Shown: one piece after another, positions 45,655 through 53,126 of the stretch | Layout: every line of letters begins with the position of its first letter | Numbering within the stretch: the stretch's first letter is position 1 | Assembly: GCF_022376445.1 (NCBI RefSeq) | Contig: NW_025955234.1 | Location: forward strand, 1 to 53,126 | Source of the DNA: Fomitopsis serialis | Lineage: Eukaryota > Basidiomycota > Agaricomycetes > Polyporales > Fomitopsidaceae | Reading direction: 5' to 3' | DNA: 53,126 bases | The notes under the pieces: model-generated | Databases searched by the model: none | The model's input: the letters and a program-made list of their open reading frames with translations, nothing else | Told to the model about the DNA's origin: nothing | Position numbers and translations under genes: made by a program

Positions 45655-47311
45655 GAGCGATGAGGGACAGGGACGGAAGCAGGCAGAGCAGGAGCCGGGA
45701 TGCCAGAAGGAGATGCAGGACGCGGAGCTGCGCGCATACGATCCAGTGTACGATCGAGGCGCGAGACAAAAGGGACCCCCGAGGCGGCAGCACCCTTCTG
45801 GGACGGCATGGGCAGTCGAGAGGAGCGACGGACAGGAGGCGACTGAGGACGAGCGACAGGAGGCGGCAGCACCGGAGGAAGTGCAGGAGGCGGCTGGTTC
45901 ACCGCTGGCATAGAGGGCGCAGACGGCAGCGGCGCGACGTCGGCCACAGGAGGATCCACCGGAGGAGCCACGAGATCGTCATCGGAATCGACAACATCAG
46001 ACGGAACGGGGGCAGGAAGTGCACGGACAGTCGATGGTGGAGACGACGAAGGGGCCTCATGCGACTCGATGAAGGACACATGGAAGGACTCGACGACTTT
46101 GTGGGTGCCGCGGTGGTATAGCCGATACGTCTTCGAGTGTTGTCCATACCCAATGAGAACGCATTCCACTGACCGCTCATAAATCTTCGGGTTGTGCCTG
46201 TTCTGAATGAGCACAAATGCCCTACAGCCGATCTCGCGCAAATGCGACAAGTCGGGCTTCTTCCCGTGCCACATCTCGTAGGGCGTGACGCCAGGCGGCA
46301 GCGAGCGAGAAGGAGTTCGCACTGACAAGTAGTTGGCGGTGACGAGGAACTCGTCCCAGCGGTTCGGCGGGGCGTCAGCAGCCAGGCGCATAGCACGCGC
46401 CGGTCCATCAGTGTGCGGTGGAACGCTCGATACGACCATTTTGTGCGGATGTGTGCGGCGCGGTGGTTCGCCATTGCGAGCCGCGACTCTCGATCCACGC
46501 TTTGAACTCGTTGGAGAGAAGTTCGCCGTTGTCGATCTGCACGAGCCAGACGTTCGCAGTTCGACCTCACAGCTGCTTTGAAGCGGTCGAGAATGACCTT
46601 GGATGGCACAGGAACAGCCCATGTGTGGGACGTGAAATCATCGAGAACGTTCATAGAATACAAGTTCCCAGAGGCGGAACGCACGTCCTGCTGCCCCTGC
46701 ACGTCCACGAACACCGTACCCAGGACCCTAGTTGCCTTTTCCCCCACCCGCACCTTCGGAACCGCACTTCTCGTCTGTTTGCCGAGAATGCAATGTTCAC
46801 ATTTCGCTGGTGGGGAGAGGATGATGGGCATACCTGTGACCGACCCGAGACGAGCCATGTCGTGAATGGTACGATGGTTGACGTGGCCCAGGCGGCGGTG
46901 CCAGACTTCGAGCGTCGGGACCCGAGCCGAGTACATGGCGTGCTCCGTGGAAGGAGGAGCACCGTCGAGAGAGTAAAGACGCTTGGACGTGAGAGTGCCG
47001 GAAGCCAAGATGGCCCCGCCCGGCTTGAGGATACGAACGCCGGTGTTGGTGAAGAGCACGGAGTACCGAGTCGCCGAGCTGCATAGAGCCGAGATGCTAA
47101 TCAGGCGAACCGTAGCCTGCGGCACATAGAGGACGTTGTCGAGAACGATGGAAGCGCCACGGCCAATGTGCAGGCGGACCTTGCCAACGCCGCATGCGAA
47201 GATGACGGAGCCGCTGACGCCACGGATGCCGCGCGGAGCAATCGGACGAAGGTCGTGGAAGTCGGCCTTACGAGGAGACAAGTGCGTGGAGGCGCCCGAG
47301 TCGAATACGAA
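45655..47311 (-). pseudogene. copia protease and integrase region, frameshifted
   Basis: The protease active site is FVFDSGAS near 47300. The GAG-pre-integrase zinc finger follows (VWHRRLGHVNHRTIHDMARL, then CEHCILGKQTRS), then the integrase core with NVLDDFTSHTW (first Asp), VQIDNGELLSNEFKAW (second Asp), TTAPHTSAQNGRIER (catalytic Glu region) and the C-terminal MWHGKKPDLSHLREIGCRAF. These blocks lie in different frames: shifts occur near 46560-46570, 46422 and 46400, and again near 45651 after the integrase. The last three are explained by one base missing from a short run (TT, GG, AAA on the element strand); the first needs two such losses or one gain. As sequenced the integrase cannot be made. 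Confidence 0.82.
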
Positions 47312-47314
47312 GGG

Positions 47315-48624
47315 CTCAGTCCAGCAGTAGAGACACGGCGAGCAGCCACAGGCACTGGAGCCACCGAGAAAGCCGTGGGATCAGACGGAGCCCGAGAGTG
47401 TGAGGACCAGTTCAGAGAGACGGCCTCTTCGTCTTCAACAGACACCAGAGCGTCGTACTCGAAGAGGTCAGCCGGCACAGCAACAGACGCGAGCCATTCG
47501 GGAGACGCGTCAGTCGTCAGCCCAGCGAAGTCGGACTCGGACGTGGCGTCATCAGCCTGAGAGGTAGAGGACATGGATGCCGGTGGGACTGTGCTCAAGA
47601 GATAAGCGTGGCCGGTCTTACCATCCACGATGTACGCCCGCCCCATCTTGTCACGGTCGGTCCCCGAGGCGGCGCCGGAGCTAGCCTTGCCCGGTCCCTT
47701 CCCCTTTTTCTTGTTCGCCAGCACCTCCTCTCGACGTCCTTCCATTCCTCCACCCGGAGCCCAGCATTCCGGAGCGGTATGACCGTTCGGACGCGGGCAC
47801 TTAGCGTTGGTGCACGTCTTCTGCGACGGCACCGACTTCCCGGGCTTCGAGTAGGCGGCGAGAGCCGTGGCGGACGAGGACGCCTTGTTGTCCGAGATGA
47901 TGCGCTGCTCGAGATCGAGGCGCTCGGCGATGTCGACGGAAGTGTAGGGGACGCCCGAGGTGACTGAAGTCGTGAGGGACGTACCGACTTGCGATTGGAG
48001 GTGGCTAAGGTAGCCGTTCATCGCGTTGAGCATTCCTATGGTCATGAAGACCTCGATGTTGGGGATGCCGATATGGAAGATGCGTTCCGCGAGCTCCTGG
48101 AGTCGCGTGGTCGTCTCCGAGAAATGTTCTTCGGCGGTGTAGCGACAGGAGAGGAAGTCCTGGAGTAGACGAACCTGGGCGTACGCCCCGGGCTGCTTCT
48201 CGTGACGGCCGCAGAGAGCGATCCATAGAGGGCGCGCGTTGGTGAACCGAGCGATGAAGCGTTGTTCCTCCTTCGCGGCCTTCGAGCTAAGAAGAGCGAT
48301 GATCATCTGCTCATTCCTGCGGAAGTTGATGACCGAGCGGGGGTCGTCGTCGACGGAGGGAACGATCTCCTCGCCAGACAGGTAGCCCCACGCGAAGCAT
48401 ATCTTCAGTGAGTTCTCGATATATGTTTTCCAGTCATACCAGTTATCCTTCTTACGATCGAGGATGACGCCGCCGTTGAGTAGAGACGACGGTATGTGGA
48501 GGAGCTCGATCTTCTCCTTGGCGGTCGCCTTGAAATCGATCTTGGGCGCCGGAGATAGATCCGTTTGAGCTCTCGGCGTTTTGGGCACCGAGACCCTGGG
48601 ACTCGAGGTCGGGGTATTCGTCAT
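47315..48624 (-). CDS. copia gag (capsid and nucleocapsid)
   Basis: Starts MTNTPTSSPRVSVPKTPRAQ. The central part looks like a copia-type gag (LDRKKDNWYDWKTYIENSLK, RFIARFTNARPLWIALCGR, YAQVRLLQDFLSCRY, LNAMNGYLSHLQSQV), followed by one zinc knuckle, CTNAKCPRPNGHTAPEC. It then runs on toward the protease. The gag frame departs from the protease frame at a CCC run (plus strand 47312-47314), right before the protease motif FVFDSGAS. A single missing C there would make gag and protease one continuous frame, as in ordinary copia elements. Confidence 0.88.
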
Positions 48625-48756
48625 TGGCCGAGAAGGTGACTATATGCGGGGAATATGCGGGGTAGGCACACTTTGATGGGTGCCTCGAACTTGTTCCGAG
48701 GTCTGAATAGCCGAGGAGAAGCTTCAGGTAAGCGGGCGGGTTCAGAAACACCGTCC

Positions 48757-48769
48757 GGGGCTCATAACC
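48757..48769 (-). promoter_or_regulatory. Primer-binding site matching the anticodon arm of initiator tRNA-Met
   Basis: On the plus strand GGGGCTCATAACC directly abuts the LTR. GGGCTCATAACC is the anticodon stem-loop of initiator tRNA-Met (as in yeast), so the element's RNA can pair with a half-molecule of that tRNA. Drosophila copia is known to prime from such an internal tRNA-iMet fragment rather than the CCA end. Confidence 0.8.
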
Positions 48770-49025
48770 TGTAGAAGCTAAATCGTCGGTCAGACTCTCA
48801 GTCGCGGTACAATTCGACTGAGCATTGATCTACCTAAATCGTCGGTCAGACTCTATGTAGGTAGTCAGTACAATCCTAACGTATAGTAATGATTTGGGTC
48901 TCACCTCAGTCGCGGTACAATTCGACTGAGGAGAAGGGAAGGGGGAGAGACGAGAAGACGAACCGCCCCCGGCGGTACGTCACGTGCCCGGTGGCGGAGA
49001 TCGAGATCGCGGCGCGAACTCAACA
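48770..49025 (-). repeat. 5' LTR of the copia element
   Basis: 256 bp, identical by eye to 43425-43680. It should hold the element's promoter and transcription start. The hairpin modules are at 48797-48822 and 48905-48930. Confidence 0.95.
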
Positions 49026-49030
49026 GAGCA
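49026..49030. repeat. Target-site duplication GAGCA, right copy
   Basis: Matches 43420-43424. The five bases before the left copy (CAACA) happen also to equal the last five of the LTR, so a 10-bp match is seen; TG...CA termini favour the 5-bp reading. Confidence 0.88.
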
Positions 49031-49080
49031 GTCAGGTATAAATATCGTGAACGTGAAGGCATCCGCAGTTCGTTGCTGAA

Positions 49081-50315
49081 TCAGTGGTCGCGCGACTTCC
49101 TGCAGAGCAGCGGATAGTCAGTACATGCGTGTGCAGCGGCGACGCGGAGGACACACGCACCTGTACTCGCCTTCGGCAGCAACGCTGAGCTCCTCGAGCT
49201 CACCCTGGACGGTTGAGAGCGCCTCGGCGGCGGTTGCGTAGTAGATGAGCTGTGCCTTGGCGAGCTCGTGGAGGTCCTTCAGTGGTTCAGGCTGGTCACG
49301 AGGGTCAGCGGCGCATAAAATGTAGGAGGAGGTAAGCGCAACGTACGTTGTCGAGGACCGCCTTCATCAGCGTGATAGCGACTTCGGTCTTCTGGACAAG
49401 GTCATCCTCCGCGTTCTCGACTTCGAGCCGAGCAGCCTCTTGTCTCGACGGCCCCGTAGTCTTCAACCTAGCGGACACACGTCAATTAACGTCAATTTCG
49501 CGCTCGCCCGCGCGCCTGAGAGCACCGGGCACTTACACCTGCTTCGCGGCGTCAAGCTCGAGCCGGCTGCCGCGGACGGCCTGGCGGGCCTTCATCGCGA
49601 CCGCGATACTCGTGGAGAGCGTCGTCTGCCAGGGCTGCAGGAACTGCGCGCGGATCGACTCGTCTTGCTGCACGCGCGCATCCGCGATCTTCTCCCATGC
49701 GCCGGCGTACGCGCCGAGCGCGGTGTGGAGCTTCTCCTCGCCGGCCGCGGGGCTCACCTGGAGCGTCTGCGCGGCGGTCGTGGCGGCGCGGCCGATGGCG
49801 TGCGGGAGGGTCTTGTGCTGTGCGGCGGGGGGCGTGACGGGGGCGGGGGCGGCGACGGGCACGCCCTTGAGGTTGTGGGCGGCGAAGTTGGTGAGCCCCT
49901 GGCCGATGGACGTCCCGAGCTCGGTGATGCTCTCCTGGATCTGGGTGGGGTAGTCGTACGTCTCGTTCTCGTAGACCTTCGTTACTCTGTGTGGCAGGTC
50001 ATGTGTTGGTGGAAGGAGCGCGGCGCGCGGAACGGACGTACTTCAGCAGCGCGTAGTGGATTTGGCGGAGGTTGTCGACCCGCGCCTCGAGGTCTTTGTA
50101 CTCTGTGGGTGCAAGGTGGAATCAGCGATCGGTGTGCGCGAACTGGCGAGATGCTGGTGACCTTGCGGGAGCTCGGTGATGTCGTCCGCAGCGACCTGGC
50201 CCATGCGCTCCTTGGTCGCCTGGACGGTGGTGTTGAAGCCCTTTGCGAACTTGTTGGCGGACTGGCCGATGTTGAGGCCGGAGAGTCCAGCCTGGAGCGT
50301 CGTCCATTGGTCCAT
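49081..50315 (-). CDS. BAR-domain protein (Gvp36-like), six exons
   Basis: Membrane-curvature protein of the fungal BAR family; in yeast the relative Gvp36 acts in Golgi vesicle traffic and endocytosis. Minus-strand exons 50162-50315, 50042-50102, 49537-49986, 49347-49467, 49161-49291 and 49081-49099 join in frame through GT-AG introns of 55-69 bp to 311 residues. Features are the amphipathic start MDQWTTLQAGLSGLNIGQSA, the helical core YKDLEARVDNLRQIHYALLK and ESITELGTSIGQGLTNFAAH, a Pro/Ala-rich insert (VPVAAPAPVTPPAA), then ALGAYAGAWEKIADARVQQD, RQEAARLEVENAEDDLVQK and LHELAKAQLIYYATAAEALS. The last exon codes only six residues. The copia 5' LTR lies 55 bp after the stop in the same orientation, so the 3'UTR has been cut short. 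Confidence 0.9.
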
Positions 50316-51050
50316 GGCGACAAGGGCGAGTGTGGAGGACGGGGAGAGAGCAGGAGAGAGAAACGGAATGGACAGGCCGCCATCAATGCGGCGTCATGCA
50401 TGCTCAGTGCGGTCGGACACGGGGGAGTGAGCTGGTGGTCGGACGGATGCACATCGTCGTCATCGGGGGCGCTGACGTCGGTCGCTCGTGGGAAAAGCGC
50501 GTGGGAGTGCGGCGTGGGCAGCGGGCGGGGATCGTCGCACGGCGGGCGTGGGTGTTTTACGTGCGGGGCCTGCGATTGGCTGGAGGGCAAAAAGACGACG
50601 GTTTTCCCAAGTCCAAAACGTCGATTTTTCGGCCATAGCTTCCCCTCCCCGCAGGGAGCTCGCGTGTTATCCGGTCTCACAACTTTTTCACGCCACGCGC
50701 AAACGGGTCCCGGTATGTACATGCTCGTCAACAAAAAAAAGAAGCCCCCTCTCTCCGCCTCGCGCGCTGCAACGCGTAGCCCCTCCCCCTATGTGTCCCT
50801 CGTCGCCCGCGTGTACATACATACAGTCAAACCCCGAAGTAGTCGCGACGCACGGACCCGGTCTGCTCGATTTGTCAGCAAACGCCGCATGCCAATGCGC
50901 GATGAGGGACTCACCAACTCAGCGACTGCGAGGCACATCGCACGTACCAGTCGGCGGCCTGTGACTCTACGCAGTCTGATGGCCGTTGCGAGCGATGGGC
51001 CTTCGCCGACGTGTCTTGGCTCGGGCTTACCATTCGAAGTAAGTCGCCTG
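50316..51050. other. Promoter region of the BAR gene; no other gene
   Basis: GATTGGCT (50574-50581) is an inverted CCAAT box about 260 bp upstream of the BAR start. The long plus-strand frame across this region is an antisense shadow of the BAR gene and its GC-rich 5' flank. Confidence 0.5.
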
Positions 51051-52470
51051 ACGCTGATCTATACACACATCGCCGTTCACGACGAGTTCAATGTCCATTC
51101 ACTTGACGCAAAAATGCACGGCAGGCAACTCACCAGACAACGCAAACTCGTCCGCCTGCGGGACGCGAACAGTAAACGGTAGACGGATGCCCGCTGTCGC
51201 GTCTTGAGTGCTACACCCGACCTGACGCGGGACACTGCCGTCGCGCAAAGTCGTCCTAGGATACTCGCCAAGTCAGTGTCGGCCAACCAGGAGAAAAAGA
51301 CTGACTGCTCACCGCTCACGATCGCCCGCTTGTCGGACGGCGATCTGTACATACATCAACGTTCACGACGAGCCGACAACTCGGTGGACATTCGCAGCGA
51401 CGGAGGGCAGCGCTCGTGCGCCGTGTGGCCCGATCCTGCACGCGCATGTCAGCGGCGACACGACACGTCCGAGTCGGGTTAGTGATGTAGTGTCGGTGTG
51501 TGATGGGCAACATACCTCGCGCGCAGCCCGTGATGTCGCTCGTCGGACGTCAATATGTACATACATCGCCGTTCCGGGCACCACAAAGTCAGCATCGAGG
51601 GTTAATCGACGATGCACCCCGTACATGCCCCGAGACGTTGATCGCCGGACGTCGATGCATACATACTTTGCTGTTCCGGCCTTCACGAGGCGCAGTGGTG
51701 AGTACCTATACCTACTGTTCATTGCCCTTGAGCTCAATGTCCTTGAAGGTACGAAGGACTTGTTGCTCACGAACTCGGTAGACACCGACCTGTTGTGAAG
51801 GTCACGTCAACGACACGGACACCAATGTCGGAACGACAACGCACCTCGCACCTGGCCTCAGACGTCGCTCGCCGGACGTCGATCTGTATATACATCGACG
51901 TTCACGGCGAGTCTGACACACTCAACCCACCCAAAAGAGCCTACGGAAACGCTCGTGGCTCGCGCGCTGCGTCGAGCGCGGACACGGACACGACATCCAG
52001 CCTGTCATACACATCACATCAGCCATAGTATGGACGAGGCACAAGTGTAGACGCACCAAGACATCGCTCGCCGGACGTCGATCCATATTATAATTGTAGT
52101 TCCGAGCACCGCAAGACCTTGGTCGATGTCGCACCTTGTCCTTGGCCTGAGATGTCAATCGCCGAAAGTCAATACACATATACATCGCAGCGACCGGAGC
52201 CTGGATCGGTTGACGTGGACAGAAGCCTGGACTGGAACAGAAGAGCCCTCGCGCGTTCTATACTGGACAGCATACTACGTCAGCGCATTGCCGTAGATCA
52301 TTGAGATTCACTACGGACCTTCCGCATGGTGGGCGTGGTACATCGCTCGGCGGACGGCGTTCTGTATATACATTGCCATCCCGCGGGAATGACAGACCGG
52401 GTAAGACAGTATCTGACTGGGAATGGTTCGCCGGACGTCGTACCATACATACGTCCAGCTCCAAGTCGAC
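51050..52470. repeat. Degenerate higher-order tandem repeat with a TATA-containing core
   Basis: A core of about 45 bp, best written TCGCTCGCCGGACGTC then GATCTGTATATACATCGNCG, recurs with the GGACG (or variant) at about 51335, 51544, 51647, 51874, 52073, 52163, 52352 and 52433; a weaker copy is near 51055. Spacings are 209, 103, 227, 199, 90, 189 and 81 bp, so cores come in groups rather than evenly. The flanks also repeat in two types: TTCACGRCGAG after the cores at 51335 and 51874, and GTTCCGRGCACCRCAA after those at 51544 and 52073. This implies a unit of about 530 bp with three cores, present about two and a half times. ORFs across it show repeated short peptides and are by-products. Confidence 0.7.
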
Positions 52471-52499
52471 TTGGATTCCCGACGCGTGTGAGGCCAGCG

Positions 52500-53126
52500 C
52501 AGCGTGAGGCACGACCAACCCGGTGTGTCTACGAGACAATGAGCGCCTGATCTAGTGGACCACTGCTATATCGGAAGGTACTCACAGTCAGCGCATTTCG
52601 TGCCCGCACTTACGCACTGCGATTGCTCCCGACGTAACCGTTCACTCGGCAACTGTCTGGAATAACGAGAACAGTGAGTACAAGTACAACCACGATAACA
52701 AGGGAGGGATATACTGACCATATGTATGATTGAGTTGTTGGATGAAGCTTGCGCCGGGGCCGCCACTGGAGATTATCAGGATGATCTGAGAGTGTCCGTG
52801 GTGAGTGAACGCCGGGTGAAGACAGTTGATGCATACACGTACTGGGTGATCGACACATGCGAGTGAGAGGAGAAGCATAGTGGGGGCCGGGAGTGGTACG
52901 TCCGCTCTCCTACTGGCCTTTAACTGATAACTTGAAGTTCAGTCAGCCTTGCTCGGCTCCTACATACTTGATGCCCAAATCACGTGTGGAATGTCAGTAA
53001 TGTGCACAAAATCCACTCACCGTGATGCTCGCCTTAACTGTGCCACAATTGCATATCAGTGCCACTGACTCGGAGCATCTCCTCGGATGCGAAATTCTGT
53101 CCTATCAGCTAATCATTCCTCGGCCG
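52500..53126. other. Unassigned sequence at the window end
   Basis: A minus-strand frame (52642-52878) encodes ITQ-free hydrophobic and Gly-rich pieces such as SQIILIISSGGPGASFIQQL, which might be an exon of a gene, but with no confirmed splice partners I cannot name it. Confidence 0.35.

Larger units (their letters stand above)
43425..49025 (-). mobile_element. Complete Ty1/copia LTR retrotransposon, 5601 bp
   Basis: Two 256-bp direct repeats (43425-43680 and 48770-49025) start TGTAGAAG and end CTCAACA (TG...CA). I find no mismatch between them by eye. GAGCA flanks both ends (43420-43424 and 49026-49030). Internal order on the minus strand is gag, protease, integrase, RT, RNase H, the copia order. 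A tRNA-iMet-like primer site abuts the 5' LTR and a purine run abuts the 3' LTR. Identical LTRs mean a recent insertion. The coding region is interrupted by several frameshifts, each next to a homopolymer run. The element sits in the space between two convergent genes, 55 bp from the BAR gene stop. Confidence 0.95.

Noticed and set aside
47101..48624. Programmed -1 frameshift between copia gag and protease
   Set aside because: No canonical X-XXY-YYZ slippery heptamer is present near the switch, and a lost C in a CCC run at the protease motif explains the shift directly.
49440..51182. 580-codon plus-strand ORF across the BAR gene
   Set aside because: It is antisense to all the BAR exons, has no family motif and owes its length to GC-rich codons.
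51363..51785. Minus-strand ORF with repeated peptide such as YVCIDVRR as a repeat protein
   Set aside because: The peptide repeat follows from the DNA core repeat and is broken by stops and frame changes in neighbouring units.
52642..52878. Possible alpha/beta-hydrolase exon from the string SGGPGAS
   Set aside because: One short motif without catalytic residues or splice partners is too little to name a gene.
1..53126. CRISPR arrays, tRNA and rRNA genes
   Set aside because: No regularly spaced identical repeats, no tRNA A/B-box cloverleaf and no rRNA segments were seen; the one tRNA-like match (48757-48769) is the copia primer-binding site.

Overview
The window reads as the nuclear genome of a basidiomycete fungus, most likely a wood-decay Agaricomycete (Polyporales-like; this is inference). 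Protein genes are cut by many GT-AG introns of about 48-70 bp. F-box/leucine-rich genes recur, and both a copia LTR element and a non-LTR element are present. I saw no bacterial-style operons, tRNA, rRNA or CRISPR.

Layout. 1-2973: 5' part of a non-LTR retrotransposon on the minus strand. 3155-3908: five-exon type-2 peroxiredoxin. 5173-36499: an extended cluster of six aldo/keto reductase (AKR) paralogues. A (5173, +), B (13276, +), C (16257, +), D (18518, -), E (21093, -) and F (34640, +) all share one layout of about 15 exons. Among and around them lie five F-box/LRR-type genes or pseudogenes (7654, 25246, 30094, 32103, 36900). Also inside the cluster are a C-terminal fragment of a Mak21/CEBPZ-like gene (11366) and three housekeeping genes rebuilt exon by exon: mago nashi (23962), mitochondrial ribosomal protein S10 (27443) and Sus1/ENY2 (28338). 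The last two are divergent, with 144 bp between their start codons. 39311-41171: nine-exon MFS transporter with a 5-nt microexon. 42238-42963: small secreted protein. 43425-49025: complete copia element with identical 256-bp LTRs and a GAGCA target duplication. 49081-50315: BAR-domain protein. About 51050-52470: degenerate higher-order tandem repeat built on a roughly 45-bp TATA-containing core.

How it fits together. The window mixes conserved single-copy genes (mago, RSM10, SUS1, BAR, peroxiredoxin) with an expanding accessory layer (AKRs, F-box genes, retroelements). A and B share about 290 bp of promoter. C and E are nearly identical in exon 2 but in opposite orientation, so both direct and inverted duplication occurred. 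Copy C has lost the catalytic histidine of the AKR tetrad. The frameshifts in the copia element and in the LINE ORF1 all fall next to homopolymer runs, so base-calling error is a serious alternative to decay. The nonsense codons in two F-box genes and the Mak21 fragment are substitutions and look like real gene death.
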